NCBI GenBank assembly: GCA_030537635.1 | Contig: JAUNVM010000025.1 | Coordinates: 1-34,082 of the forward strand | From: Flaviflexus sp. | GTDB lineage: Bacteria > Actinomycetota > Actinomycetes > Actinomycetales > Actinomycetaceae | Direction of reading: 5' to 3' | DNA: 34,082 bases | Shown: positions 25,566 to 34,082 of the stretch, in pieces | Layout: every line of letters starts with the position of its first letter | Position numbering within the stretch: position 1 is the first letter of the stretch | The notes under the pieces: generated by a model | What the model saw: the letters and a program-made list of their open reading frames with translations, nothing else | Told to the model about the DNA's origin: nothing | The model's database searches: none | Translations under genes and position numbers: made by a program

Positions 25566-27251
25566 ATGAACAACACCAAGCGCTGGTGGGCGCTAGTTTC
25601 CATCGCCCTCGCGGTGGCCCTCGTTGTCATGGACGGGACGATTGCCAATGTTGCCCTGCCCGTGGTTATTCGCGACCTGGATCTTAGCTCCTCGGCCGCT
25701 CAGTGGGTCAACGCCATTTACTCACTCGTCCTCGCCTCCCTCATCATCACTGCGGGCCGGGCCGGGGACATGCTGGGCCGACGCAAGGTAGCCGTTGCCG
25801 GCCTCGCCATCTTTACCCTCGGCTCGCTCGGGGCGGGTCTCGCGGTCGGCACCACCACCCTGCTGGCGGCCCGCACCGTTCAGGGTGTGGGGGCGGCCTG
25901 CGTGCTGCCAGCCACGCTGTCCACGATCAACGCCACCTTCTCCGGACGCGAGCGCTCGATTGCCTTTGCCGTCTACGGCTCGATGATCGGCGGCATGGCG
26001 GCGGTGGGTCCGCTCGTGGGTGGATGGCTCACCGAATCAGCCTCCTGGCGGTGGGCCTTCTGGCTCACCGTCCCGCTCGGCCTGCTCGCCCTCCTCGGCA
26101 TTCGCTTCTTCGCGCCGAATACCGCCAATGAGGGGGCGACCTCCTTCGATGTGCCGGGAACGCTGCTCGCCACGGGCGGACTCGCAGCTATCGTCTTTGC
26201 CCTTATCCAATCCACCTCGTGGGGCTGGCGACATGCTCAGGACGGTTCTTCTTCCCCGCTGCTTGTCGTGCTCGTTGCGGGCGTGCTTCTCCTCGCTGTC
26301 TTCTGCTGGCTGGAGGCTCGCCGGGAGCGGGCTGGGCGGAGCGTCCTCGTCCATCTTTCCCTGCTGAAGATTCGCACCTTCGGCCTCGGCTCCTTCACCG
26401 CCTTCGTTGTTTCACTCGGCGAATTCGGCCTCATCTTTGTCCTGCCGCTGCTCCTCCAGGGCGCGCTCGGCTACGGGGCGATCGGCACCGGCTGGTTGAT
26501 GATGGCGCTGGCATTGGGTACCTTTGCCGCCTCCGGGCTCGTTCCCCGGCTCGCCGGCCGCCTCGGCACCGTGGCCCTCGTGCGCCTCGGTCTCGCCTTC
26601 GAGGTGGTGGCCCTCGTTCTGCTGGCCTGGCTGCTGCCGAATACCGGGTGGCAGGTCACCGCCTCCCTCGCCCTCTACGGCGCAGGCATCGGCCTGGCGA
26701 GCGCCCAGCTCACCGACACCATCATGAGCGATGTGCCGGTTCGGCTTTCCGGCGAGGCATCTGGCATGCAGACAACGGTCCGCCAGCTCGGCTCGGCCAT
26801 GGGTGTGGCCACCCTTGGCGGGCTCATGATCGGCCGGCTCACCGCCTTTGTCTCCGATCGCTTTGCCGCGGCGGGACTCGACCGCACCGGTGAGCTTGCC
26901 CGAGCCGTTCACGAATCGGCGGGAGCGGCCGTTCCCGGCATTGCCGCCGCCGATGAGGCGGCGGGCAGCATTGCCCGGATCGCCCTCATCGATGCCTCCC
27001 GCATCGCCATTGCCGTCGCCGCACTCGTCCTGCTGGCTGGTCTCATCGCCGCCCTTGCCCTGCCCAACCGCGTGACCGATGCGGGTGATGGCGGGGTCGA
27101 GGGTGATGCTGGAGCCGGCGCCGATGACGCCGAGTCCACCTCCTCGACCCTCCGGGAGCAAGACGGGCCGGAAGACGACTCGGGTGCCGCTGATGCTCTG
27201 CGAGATCAGCACCGGCCGCGCCAGCACCGGGTAGACCAGGCTGCTCGCTAA
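25566..27251 (+). CDS. MFS exporter, DHA2 (EmrB/QacA) family
   Basis: A 561-residue, probably 14-helix proton-coupled drug or metabolite exporter. Family motifs are present: MDGTIANVALPVVIRDL in helix 1 (the DHA2 acidic motif), GRAGDMLGRRKV (motif A, loop 2-3), ARTVQGVGAACVLPA (motif B) and GPLVGGWL (motif C, antiporter type). The last 60 residues after helix 14 form a hydrophilic, Asp/Glu/Arg-rich tail, which is long for the family. The ATG at 25566 has GGGAG as SD; the frame runs further upstream across the intergenic region and into tetR but has no support. It is divergent from the TetR gene, so efflux of the TetR ligand is likely. The substrate cannot be named. Confidence 0.92.
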   Translation: MNNTKRWWALVSIALAVALVVMDGTIANVALPVVIRDLDLSSSAAQWVNAIYSLVLASLIITAGRAGDMLGRRKVAVAGLAIFTLGSLGAGLAVGTTTLLAARTVQGVGAACVLPATLSTINATFSGRERSIAFAVYGSMIGGMAAVGPLVGGWLTESASWRWAFWLTVPLGLLALLGIRFFAPNTANEGATSFDVPGTLLATGGLAAIVFALIQSTSWGWRHAQDGSSSPLLVVLVAGVLLLAVFCWLEARRERAGRSVLVHLSLLKIRTFGLGSFTAFVVSLGEFGLIFVLPLLLQGALGYGAIGTGWLMMALALGTFAASGLVPRLAGRLGTVALVRLGLAFEVVALVLLAWLLPNTGWQVTASLALYGAGIGLASAQLTDTIMSDVPVRLSGEASGMQTTVRQLGSAMGVATLGGLMIGRLTAFVSDRFAAAGLDRTGELARAVHESAGAAVPGIAAADEAAGSIARIALIDASRIAIAVAALVLLAGLIAALALPNRVTDAGDGGVEGDAGAGADDAESTSSTLREQDGPEDDSGAADALRDQHRPRQHRVDQAAR

Positions 27252-27412
27252 GACAGGCCGGTGGAACAAGCCGTTAAACCTGAGCGCGTGGCTTATGGTC
27301 GGCGCCAGGCCGCTGCAGCTGGCGAACGGTAAGCTCGCTCACGGGCTTGAACCGCAGGTCACGCGGGCGCTCAATAGGCCACAACCGGCGTCATAGTGCG
27401 GATTTAGATGAT

Positions 27413-27428
27413 GAGAGTTGATACTCTC
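27413..27428. promoter_or_regulatory. Perfect palindrome over a -10-like element before the small lipoprotein gene
   Basis: GAGAGT-TGAT-ACTCTC is a perfect 6-bp inverted repeat containing GATACT (27420-27425 region), a -10-like hexamer about 30 bases before the GTG. It may be an operator over the promoter. The rest of the gap 27252-27412 shows no recognisable gene or terminator. Confidence 0.45.
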
Positions 27429-27455
27429 GAGGTTCACCTATGCAGGAGGATTATT

Positions 27456-28031
27456 GTGAAGCGTTTCGCGTTGATTGCTGCCGGAGCCCTCGTCCTTGCG
27501 GGCTGCTCGGACAGCTCCGGAACCGAGGAGGAGACCACGGCTCCCGAAGAGGTCGCCACGGAGGCCACCACCGAGCCCGCGGAGACCGAGGAAGCCACAA
27601 CCGAGGCTGCGACCGAGGAACCGAGCGAGGAAGCCACCACGGATGCTCCGGAGCAGGAGGCCACCGCGGAATCTGCGGCCGGCGCGGTCAGCCACGACTG
27701 CGCGAGTGTCACCCTGCCCTCCGGCATGAACGAGCAGGGCGGTGGCGTGTGGGCCTCCGATAACGCCGAGGCCAAGCTCATCTGCCTCAACGTGCATTCG
27801 GCCGGAGAGGCCAAGGGCAAGCGCGTGGGTGAGATCAAGCGCGAGGTGCGTGGGCGCAGCGAGGTCCACGATGTTGAGGTGCGCGAGGATCACTACTCCT
27901 TCCGCATCGAGCTTGGCAATGAGACCATCAACGAGTACGGCGTCTTCGAAGGCGGCAAGGCCGCCATTCTCTCCTGGACCGGTGACGACAGCGAGTTCCG
28001 CTCGGCCGCCGATACCCTCGAGGTGAAGTAG
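27456..28031 (+). CDS. Lipoprotein of unknown function with Thr/Glu-rich spacer
   Basis: A 191-residue exported lipoprotein: signal peptide with lipobox VLAGC (Cys17), a spacer at about residues 22-72 made almost only of Thr, Glu, Ala and Pro in imperfect repeats (such as TTEPAETEEATTEAATEE), then a globular domain of about 115 residues starting near SHDCASVTLPSG. The domain has two cysteines (SHDC and LIC) and a pattern of beta strands; I do not recognise a family. GTG 27456 is chosen because AGGAGG (27444-27449) lies at ideal spacing and the signal peptide begins there; ATG 27408 would add 16 residues before it. The gene is alone and ends at a terminator. Confidence 0.8.
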   Translation: MKRFALIAAGALVLAGCSDSSGTEEETTAPEEVATEATTEPAETEEATTEAATEEPSEEATTDAPEQEATAESAAGAVSHDCASVTLPSGMNEQGGGVWASDNAEAKLICLNVHSAGEAKGKRVGEIKREVRGRSEVHDVEVREDHYSFRIELGNETINEYGVFEGGKAAILSWTGDDSEFRSAADTLEVK

Positions 28032-28044
28032 CACTAGTGATGCT

Positions 28045-28071
28045 GGGGCGGGGGAGAAGATCCCCCGCCCC
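28045..28071 (+). terminator. Terminator after the small lipoprotein gene
   Basis: GGGGCGGGGGA (28045-28055) and TCCCCCGCCCC (28061-28071) form a perfect 11-bp stem with loop GAAGA. The downstream tract is TTCGTCGTCTT, so U-run quality is modest. Confidence 0.75.
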
Positions 28072-28213
28072 TTCGTCGTCTTAACCGTCCCGCCGCGGTC
28101 ATCTGCTGGACTTCGCCGGCCGGACGCTGCCACCACGTTGTCGCTGACCACCGCGCCCTCGCCACCCGCCCCGCGATCCCCCGGTGGCCTGGTTCGCCAT
28201 ATGAAACCTCAAA

Positions 28214-28240
28214 ACGCCGCGTGGGCGGCGTCGATATGGT
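28214..28240 (+). promoter_or_regulatory. leuB promoter: palindrome plus leaderless-type -10
   Basis: TATGGT (28235-28240, TAnnnT) is 6 bases before the leuB ATG at 28247, the spacing of a leaderless promoter. Immediately upstream, ACGCCGC-GTGG-GCGGCGT (28214-28231) is a perfect 7-bp inverted repeat across the -35/-10 spacer, where a repressor would block polymerase. GGTGGGG before the ATG could alternatively act as an SD. Confidence 0.5.
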
Positions 28241-28246
28241 GGGGCC

Positions 28247-29281
28247 ATGGGAATTAAGCTTGCCGTCATTGCCGGCGATGGAATCGGCCCGGAGGTGACC
28301 GGCGAGGCCCTCAAGGTCTTGCGCGCCACCACCGATATTGAGGTGACCGAATTCGATTTGGGCGCCCGCCGCTATCACGCCACCGGAGACGTGCTGCCGG
28401 AGGAGGATCTGGAGCAGATCGCCTCCCACGATGCTATTGTGCTTGGCGCCATCGGAGATCCAAGCGTTCCCTCCGGTCTGCTCGAGCGGGGCCTGCTACT
28501 CAAGCTTCGCTTCGCTCTCGACCACTACGTCAACCTGCGCCCGGCGCGCACGTATCCGGGCGTGCCCACCCCGCTCAAGGGGGACCCTGAGGTTGACCTG
28601 CTTGTGTGCCGGGAGGGTACCGAGGGACTCTATGTGGGAAATGGTGGGGCGGTGCGCCGGGGAACCGATGCGGAAATCGCCACCGAGGTCTCGGTCAACA
28701 CCGCCTACGGGGTCCGCCGCATCGCCTCCTATGCCGCGGCTCAGGCGGCCCGCCGTCGCGGCAAGCTCACCCTCGTGCACAAACACAATGTCCTCGTCCA
28801 CGCCGGAGACATGTGGCGTCGAATCTGCGAGGAAGAGGCCGCCCACGCCGGGGTTGAGCTCGACTACCTGCACGTCGATGCCGCAACGATTCTGCTCGTC
28901 ACCGACCCGAGTCGATTCGACGTCATCGTCACCGACAATCTCTTTGGCGATATCCTCACCGACGAGGTGGGCGCCATTACCGGCGGGATCGGTCTCGCCG
29001 CCTCCGGCAACCTCAACCCATCCGGAGAATATCCCTCGATGTTCGAACCGGTGCACGGCTCGGCCCCCGATATTGTGGGCACGAACACCGCAGACCCCAT
29101 TGCCGCTATCGCCTCCGCGGCCCTCCTCCTCGACCACCTGGGCAAGGAGGATGAGGCCGGACGCGTACGCCGCGCCATCGACGAGCACATGCGCTCGCGC
29201 GCCGACCACAGCTTTGCTGACATGACCACCACCGGCATTGGTGCCGACGTGGTGTCCCGGATTGGAAAGGACCACGAATGA
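28247..29281 (+). CDS. leuB: 3-isopropylmalate dehydrogenase LeuB
   Basis: NAD- and Mg-dependent oxidative decarboxylation of 3-isopropylmalate in leucine synthesis (EC 1.1.1.85). The 344-residue protein follows the actinobacterial LeuB pattern closely: AGDGIGPEV at the N-terminus, [12 protein letters not shown], substrate-binding [17 protein letters not shown] with the catalytic Tyr, the conserved Lys in [22 protein letters not shown] with the metal-binding Asp residues, and the NAD loop [12 protein letters not shown]. LeuB is favoured over isocitrate or tartrate dehydrogenase by this overall match and by the ilvE neighbour. The stop overlaps the ilvE start (ATGA), so the two are co-translated. 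Confidence 0.95.
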   Translation: MGIKLAVIAGDGIGPEVTGEALKVLRATTDIEVTEFDLGARRYHATGDVLPEEDLEQIASHDAIVLGAIGDPSVPSGLLERGLLLKLRFALDHYVNLRPARTYPGVPTPLKGDPEVDLLVCREGTEGLYVGNGGAVRRGTDAEIATEVSVNTAYGVRRIASYAAAQAARRRGKLTLVHKHNVLVHAGDMWRRICEEEAAHAGVELDYLHVDAATILLVTDPSRFDVIVTDNLFGDILTDEVGAITGGIGLAASGNLNPSGEYPSMFEPVHGSAPDIVGTNTADPIAAIASAALLLDHLGKEDEAGRVRRAIDEHMRSRADHSFADMTTTGIGADVVSRIGKDHE

Positions 29282-30399
29282 CTCTCGACGAGGCGGCTGC
29301 TCGCCCCATTCCCAGCGCTGACGAGCTCGAGGGGCGGTGGACACTGGTACCCAATCCGAATCCGGCTACGGACAAGGAGCGGCGGACAGCTCTCGCGCAT
29401 CCGGGATTTGGCACCCAGTTCACGGATCACATGGCCAGGGCGTCGTATCGCAATGGCAGCTGGACAGATCGGCGGATCGAATCCTATGGTCCGCTCGCTC
29501 TCGATCCGGCCGCCGCCGTCCTCCACTACGGGCAGGAGATCTTCGAGGGCCTCAAGGCCTACCGCCACGATGATGGTGGGATCTGGACCTTCCGCCCCTC
29601 CTACAATGCTCACCGTTTCAATGCCTCGGCTCGCCGCCTCGCCATGCCGGAGCTCGATCCGGAGGACTTCCTCGCCTCCCTCGTCGGCCTCGTGCGAGCC
29701 GATCGCGACTGGGTTCCGGAAGGGGAGGGCACCTCCCTCTACCTGCGCCCCTACGCCTTCGCCTCCGAGCCCTTCCTCGGGGTGCGGGCGGCCCGCGAGC
29801 TGGAATACCTCGTCATTGCCTCCCCGTCCGGCGCCTACTTCACCGGCGGGCTCAGCCCCATCGACGTGTGGGTGACCCGTCAGTACCATCGCGCCGGCCC
29901 GGGCGGCATGGGAGCGGCGAAGACCGGCGGCAACTATGCCTCCTCGCTGCTGGCCAAGGAGGAAATGGCGAAGTCCGGCTTCGACGAGGTGTGCTTCCTC
30001 GACGCGGCCAGCGCTCAAATTATTGATGAGCTTGGCGGCATGAATGTCTTTGTTGTGCGGGCCGATGGATCGGTGGCCACCCCCGCCCTGTCCGGCACCA
30101 TTCTCGCCGGCGGCACCCGCTCCGCCATCCTCACCCTGCTGCGTGACCGGGGTATTAAGGCCTCCGAGACCGCGATCCGCCTCTCCGATCTCATCGCCGA
30201 CATTGAGTCGGGAGACGTCGTCGAGATGTTCGCCTGCGGGACCGCCGCCGTTGTCACCCCGATCGGTCGCCTTGCCGGCGACGATTTTGACGTCTCCCTC
30301 GAGGCCGGAGACATCACCCGCTCGATTCACGCCGAGCTCACCGATATTCAGCTCGGCCGGGCCACCGACCGACACGGCTGGAACTACCGGCTCGTCTGA
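29278..30399 (+). CDS. ilvE: Branched-chain amino acid aminotransferase IlvE
   Basis: PLP-dependent class IV aminotransferase that makes the final step to valine, isoleucine and leucine with glutamate as donor (EC 2.6.1.42). The 373-residue length fits the larger BCAT type found in actinobacteria and eukaryotes. Motifs: [14 protein letters not shown] near residue 80, [12 protein letters not shown] near 155, the PLP lysine Lys215 in [23 protein letters not shown], and the phosphate-binding [14 protein letters not shown] and [13 protein letters not shown]. The start ATG overlaps the leuB stop by four bases. The unit ends in a hairpin before convergent yggS. Confidence 0.96.
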   Translation: MTLDEAAARPIPSADELEGRWTLVPNPNPATDKERRTALAHPGFGTQFTDHMARASYRNGSWTDRRIESYGPLALDPAAAVLHYGQEIFEGLKAYRHDDGGIWTFRPSYNAHRFNASARRLAMPELDPEDFLASLVGLVRADRDWVPEGEGTSLYLRPYAFASEPFLGVRAARELEYLVIASPSGAYFTGGLSPIDVWVTRQYHRAGPGGMGAAKTGGNYASSLLAKEEMAKSGFDEVCFLDAASAQIIDELGGMNVFVVRADGSVATPALSGTILAGGTRSAILTLLRDRGIKASETAIRLSDLIADIESGDVVEMFACGTAAVVTPIGRLAGDDFDVSLEAGDITRSIHAELTDIQLGRATDRHGWNYRLV

Positions 30400-30433
30400 T
30401 CCACCACTGCGCGGCACAGATCCGCAACGGGAC

Positions 30434-30480
30434 GGGGGCGGCGGGTGCCGCCCCCACCTTGTGTCCTGAAAAAGGTGGGG
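30434..30480. terminator. Two overlapping hairpins between convergent ilvE and yggS
   Basis: GGGGGCGGC/GCCGCCCCC (30434-30442 with 30447-30455, loop GGGT) is a perfect 9-bp stem on the ilvE side. CCCCACCTT/AAGGTGGGG (30452-30460 with 30472-30480) is another 9-bp stem on the yggS side. They share CCCC at 30452-30455, so only one can be complete at a time. Neither has a full T-run. Together they probably terminate both converging genes. Confidence 0.65.
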
Positions 30481-30485
30481 TGAGC

Positions 30486-31157
30486 CTAGGCTCGTTTGCG
30501 AGGGCCGAACACCGAGGAACCGACGCGGATGATGGTGGAGCCCTCGGTGAGGGCGAGGCGCCAATCGGCGGACATGCCCATGGACAGTTCGGTGATCTCG
30601 TGGCCGGCCTCGGTGAGTTTATCGCCAAGCTCGCGCACGGTGGCAAAGGAGCGGCGGATCTCCGCCTCGCTATCGGTGTGGGCGCCGATTGTCATGAGGC
30701 CGGTGAGACGGAGCCGGTCAAGCTCGGCGACCTCGTCGGCCAGGCGGGCCGCCTCGGCGGGCTCGATTCCGTACTGGGTGGTGGCCCCGGAGGAGTTGAT
30801 CTGCAGATAAACCTCGCGGGTGACCCCCTGGCGCTCGCACAGGGTGTTGATGCGGCGGGCGGTCTTCACCCGGTCGATCGTCTCGATGACCTGGGCGTAG
30901 GCAACGGCGTCGCGCGCCTTATTGGACTGCACGTGACCGATGACGTGGACCTCGTGGGCGGGGGCGTCGGCGAGAGCCTCCTCAGAGGCCACAAGCTGTT
31001 GAATGATGTTGTGCCCAAGCAGGTTCGCCCCGGCCTCGAGGGCCCGGGTGATATCGGCGGGGGACTGGTGCTTGGCGGCAAGGAGAATACGGGCTCGGGG
31101 ATTGAGCTCGCGTACCTCGTCGGCAAGTTCCCGATAGCGCTCGGCAATTGTTGTCAT
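30486..31157 (-). CDS. yggS: YggS/PLPBP family pyridoxal-phosphate homeostasis protein
   Basis: A 223-residue single-domain protein with the alanine-racemase-like TIM barrel; the family binds PLP and controls its level, with no known catalysis. The PLP lysine is Lys29 in LLAAKHQS. Later motifs VIGHVQSNKARD, LMTIGAH, LSMGMSADW and GSTIIRVGSSVFGPR are typical. Odd points: GHNIIQQ (48-54) replaces the usual GENxVQE, and NSSGATTQYG replaces the usual K-x-G segment. The ATG (31155-31157) overlaps the stop of the upstream helicase gene (ATGA), with SD GGAGAGG, so expression is coupled to the helicase. Confidence 0.92.
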   Translation of the reverse strand: MTTIAERYRELADEVRELNPRARILLAAKHQSPADITRALEAGANLLGHNIIQQLVASEEALADAPAHEVHVIGHVQSNKARDAVAYAQVIETIDRVKTARRINTLCERQGVTREVYLQINSSGATTQYGIEPAEAARLADEVAELDRLRLTGLMTIGAHTDSEAEIRRSFATVRELGDKLTEAGHEITELSMGMSADWRLALTEGSTIIRVGSSVFGPRKRA

Positions 31158-33814
31158 TTCACCTCTCCAATGCGAATGAGCTGGCAGGCGGGCGTCTCGA
31201 CGCTGGCGGCGACGTCGAGGACGGCGACAAATTCCATGTCTCGGCTGTCCTCCCCATCGTCAATCACCTGGCGGAGCAACCAGAGCTTACCGCAGTTTTC
31301 GGCGAGCCCGGGGCTGATGCCCTGGAGTTCGAGATCGGTGGCATCCACGCCCTCCTCGCAGGAGAAGAACTCGCCCGATCGGCTTCCGGTGTCCGCGCCC
31401 AGCCACTCGTGAGAATCAAAGTAGGAGTCGAGGAACTCATCCCACTGCTCACTGGAAATCCGCGGCAGGCCGTCGAAGCGGTCGATGGACTGGCGGGACA
31501 GGAGAGCAAGCTGCTCGACATCGTCATTGGCGGCGGCCTCAACGAAGCGCCAGATCCAGTTCCGGCCCGCCGTTTTCAGCGCGTGCCGGTTCTGGTTGAG
31601 GTTGATTGAGCCATCCTCATTGGCGCCGAAGGCCCGCTCGGTATCGCCCTGGGGGATGGTCTCGCGGGCGGCGAGATCCTCCTCGGATACCGCGCCATCG
31701 GCCAGGGCCTCCCACTCCATGATGAGGGAGGAGTCGACCGAGGCGATAAGCTCGGCGAGCCAGTCGATGATGTCGGTCAGTTCCTCGGTGGTTTTCTCCT
31801 CGGGCACGATCTGGCGCAGCGCCTTGTACGTGTCGGTGAGATAGCGCAGCACGACGCCCTCGGAGCGGGCGACGTCGTAGCGAGAGACGAGATCGGAGAA
31901 GGTCATCGCGTTTTCCACCATGGCCCGCACGATCGACTTTTCTGATAGTTCGTGATCGCGCACCCACGGATTGGATTGCGCGTAGGTCTCGAAGGCCGGC
32001 TCGAGAAGATCGGCGAGCGGCTTCGGCCAGGTGATCTCGTCGAGCCTTGCCATCCGCTCGTTGTACTCCAAGCCCTCCGCCTTCATCGCGGCCATCGCCT
32101 CATCGCGCGCCGCGCGCCGCTGCGCGAAGAGCACCGGGCGCGGATCCTCCTGAACCGCCTCGATGACTGACAGCACATTGAGGGCGTAGTCGGGATCCTC
32201 CTCATCGAGAAGATCGAGAGCGGCCAGGGCGAACGGGGACAGCGGAGCGTTGAGCGCGAAGTCATCGGGCACCTCGGCCGTCAGCTCGATGGCCCCACCC
32301 TCGTGGGTCGCTCGCCAATCCCGGTCGTGATGCTCGATGACGCCGGCGGAGCGCAGCGAAAAGTAGATGTCGATGGCGGAGCGGATGAGCGGATTGGCGG
32401 CGCGCTCGGGCTCGTGATTGTCGGTGATGAGGGAGATGATGCCGGGGAGGGGATCTCCCGGGCGGGCCAGCAGATTGAGCATCATCGCATGCGTCATCCT
32501 CATCTGCGAGGTGAGCGTTTCCGGCCGTGCCTCAATGAGCCGCTCAAAGGTGGCCTTCGTCCAGTTGACCTTTCCCTCGGGCGCCTTCTTCAGCTGTGGC
32601 TTCTTTTTCGAGCCCTCGGCCTTGGCGAGTGCCTTCTTGTTCTCCACCTCGTGCTCGGGAGCCAGGGCCACCACCTCGCCGGTGGTGTCGAAGCCGGCCC
32701 GGCCGGCCCGACCGGCAATCTGATGGAATTCGCGGGCCGATAGCTGCCGGGATCGCGTCCCATCGTATTTGACGAGCGAAGTGAAGCAGACGGTGCGGAT
32801 GGGAACGTTGATGCCCACGCCGAGGGTGTCGGTTCCGCAGATGACCCGGAGCAGGCCCTGCTGGGCGAGCCGCTCGACGAGGCGGCGATAACGCGGCAAC
32901 ATGCCGGCGTGATGGACCCCGACGCCCGCACGAACGAGCCGGGACAAGATGGAGCCAAAACCGGGGCCGAAACGGAAGTCCCCGATTGCCTCGGCAATGG
33001 CTTCCTTCTGCGCCTTGGTGGCGATGGCGATGGAACGCAGCTCGGTGGCCGAGGACACCGCCTGGGCCTGGGTGAAGTGAACGACGTAGACGGGTGCTCG
33101 GTGGGTCTCCACGAGCTCCTTGATCGTCTCGCTCATCGTGTCCACCCGATATTCAAAGCTCAAGGGGACGGGGCGTTCCGCATTGTCAATGACGCTGACC
33201 TCGCGTCCGGTGCGCCGCTCCAGATCCGCCACGAAGCCGCTGACATCACCGAGCGTGGCCGATAGGAGAACGTGCTGGGCCCGGTTCAACACGAGGAGCG
33301 GCACCTGCCAGGCCCACCCGCGATCTGGCTCGGAGTAGAAGTGGAACTCATCGGCAATGATGGAATCGATGTCCGCCCCGGGTCCCTCACGCAGGGCGAG
33401 ATTGGCGAGAATCTCCGCCGTGCAGCAGATAATCGGGGCCTCCGGGTTGATGGTGGAATCCCCGGTCACCATGCCGACGTTGGCGGCTCCAAAGAGACCG
33501 ATGAGATCGAAGAACTTCTCCGAGACGAGAGCCTTGAGCGGGGCGGTGTAGTAGCCGCCCCCGCCCCGAGCCAGCTGGGCGAACAGCACCGCCATGGCAA
33601 TGAGGGACTTCCCCGATCCGGTGGGGGTGGCGACGATGAGATGATCTCCTGCCAGCGCGGCAAGAAGCGATTCTTCCTGATGCGGATAGAGCTCACGCCC
33701 GGTTGACCGGGCCCAGGCCACAAAGGCGTCATACACGGCATCATCCGGTGGATTGAGGCCGTAGTCATCTTCCAGGCGGTCAAGAGCATCATTGAGCGGT
33801 GCATCGATCTTCAC
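31154..33814 (-). CDS. DEAD/DEAH-box (superfamily 2) helicase with DUF3516-type C-terminus
   Basis: An 886-residue ATP-dependent helicase-like protein of the actinobacterial group that carries a DUF3516 C-terminal region. Motif I ATPTGSGKS (near residue 60), motif II DEFHFYSEPDRG, motif III LLSATLGD, a Lhr/Ski2-like middle with GVGVHHAGMLPRYRRLVERL and GTDTLGVGINVPIR, and motif VI QIAGRAGRAGFD are visible; the remaining 450 residues are mixed helical and unassigned. The substrate (RNA or DNA) is not known. GTG at 33814 begins VKIDAPLNDAL, directly before the conserved YDAF-WARSTGRELYPHQEE region; GGAGG is nearby but only one base away from the codon, so a start at GTG 33832 or further upstream (frame open to 33919) is possible. 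The stop overlaps yggS. Confidence 0.87.
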   Translation of the reverse strand: MKIDAPLNDALDRLEDDYGLNPPDDAVYDAFVAWARSTGRELYPHQEESLLAALAGDHLIVATPTGSGKSLIAMAVLFAQLARGGGGYYTAPLKALVSEKFFDLIGLFGAANVGMVTGDSTINPEAPIICCTAEILANLALREGPGADIDSIIADEFHFYSEPDRGWAWQVPLLVLNRAQHVLLSATLGDVSGFVADLERRTGREVSVIDNAERPVPLSFEYRVDTMSETIKELVETHRAPVYVVHFTQAQAVSSATELRSIAIATKAQKEAIAEAIGDFRFGPGFGSILSRLVRAGVGVHHAGMLPRYRRLVERLAQQGLLRVICGTDTLGVGINVPIRTVCFTSLVKYDGTRSRQLSAREFHQIAGRAGRAGFDTTGEVVALAPEHEVENKKALAKAEGSKKKPQLKKAPEGKVNWTKATFERLIEARPETLTSQMRMTHAMMLNLLARPGDPLPGIISLITDNHEPERAANPLIRSAIDIYFSLRSAGVIEHHDRDWRATHEGGAIELTAEVPDDFALNAPLSPFALAALDLLDEEDPDYALNVLSVIEAVQEDPRPVLFAQRRAARDEAMAAMKAEGLEYNERMARLDEITWPKPLADLLEPAFETYAQSNPWVRDHELSEKSIVRAMVENAMTFSDLVSRYDVARSEGVVLRYLTDTYKALRQIVPEEKTTEELTDIIDWLAELIASVDSSLIMEWEALADGAVSEEDLAARETIPQGDTERAFGANEDGSINLNQNRHALKTAGRNWIWRFVEAAANDDVEQLALLSRQSIDRFDGLPRISSEQWDEFLDSYFDSHEWLGADTGSRSGEFFSCEEGVDATDLELQGISPGLAENCGKLWLLRQVIDDGEDSRDMEFVAVLDVAASVETPACQLIRIGEVK

Positions 33815-33964
33815 CCCTCCAGGGTGCCACACTCGCCAAACGAATCCTGCTGCGCCGATCGCCCGCGCTCCGCCAAGCCGCCCGCCTCGCCCCACGTGCA
33901 AGAGATGATGGAAGGACAAGATGGACTTGTGCGTGAGTTCACAGGCAAAAACCGAGATCTGAGT

Positions 33965-33993
33965 TTGTCGGCGGGAAGGCGGACGAGTAAGCT
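33965..33993 (+). promoter_or_regulatory. Promoter of the tRNA-Lys gene
   Basis: TTGTCG (33965-33970), a 17-base spacer and TAAGCT (33988-33993) put the start of transcription about 7 bases before the tRNA 5' end at 34007. Both boxes fit actinobacterial consensus. The adjacent stretch 33815-33960, upstream of the divergent helicase gene, shows no other feature. Confidence 0.65.
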
Positions 33994-34006
33994 TTCTTGG
34001 TGTTGC

Positions 34007-34082
<76 letters not shown>

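Noticed and set aside
27252..27412. Possible gene remnant between the MFS gene and the small lipoprotein
   Set aside because: No frame with a start, SD and plausible composition was found; it is left as plain intergenic DNA.
31148..33706. + strand frames opposite the helicase (for example 32303-32743, 33272-33706)
   Set aside because: They are shadows of the - strand helicase gene, with no SD or recognisable motifs.

Overview
The window is high-GC, gene-dense DNA with short intergenic gaps, strong Shine-Dalgarno (SD) sites mixed with apparently leaderless starts, GTG starts, a sortase-type wall anchor (MPNTG) and actinobacterial-type LeuB, ThrE and DUF3516-type helicase proteins. This suggests a chromosomal segment of an Actinomycetota, possibly in or near the Actinomycetaceae; the genus cannot be named from sequence reading alone. 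It opens on the last bases of a 5S rRNA gene and its terminator, and closes exactly on the CCA end of a tRNA-Lys(CTT) gene.

Layout. (1) 1-4680: 5S rRNA end, ilvD, and a secreted wall-anchored 5'-nucleotidase-like protein. (2) 4680-12803: a lactate cluster on the + strand made of a D-lactate dehydrogenase-type FAD/Fe-S protein, an LctP-type lactate permease, and lldE-lldF-lldG (L-lactate oxidation), closed by an 18-bp bidirectional terminator. (3) 13003-14604: an AspT/YidE-type transporter with two TrkA-C domains. (4) 14640-19386: an envelope/accessory stretch with a frameshifted secreted serine protease of lower GC, a lipoprotein with a D-glucuronyl C5-epimerase-like domain, and an OafA-type O-acyltransferase with a C-terminal SGNH domain. 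(5) 19492-20943 (- strand): a ThrE-type threonine/serine exporter. (6) 21082-24754: ilvB-ilvN-ilvC preceded by a transcription attenuator whose leader peptide (MENILVLERRAAPVS) appears to be leaderless. (7) 24776-27251: a divergent TetR regulator/14-TM MFS exporter pair with palindromes between them. (8) 27456-28031: a small lipoprotein of unknown function. (9) 28214-30399: leuB-ilvE, overlapping by 4 bases, behind a leaderless-type promoter with a palindrome. (10) 30486-33814 (- strand): a DEAD/DEAH helicase and yggS, translationally coupled. (11) tRNA-Lys.

Functionally, the branched-chain amino acid genes (ilvD, ilvBNC, leuB, ilvE) supply most of the valine/isoleucine pathway plus one leucine-specific step; ilvA, leuA and leuCD are not in the window. 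The lactate cluster would import lactate and oxidise both stereoisomers to pyruvate, which is also the acetolactate synthase substrate. The most notable signals are the ilv attenuator with rare regulatory codons, the frameshifted protease, the C5-epimerase-like lipoprotein beside an acyltransferase, and several regulatory palindromes. I found no CRISPR array, insertion sequence, phage or defence system.
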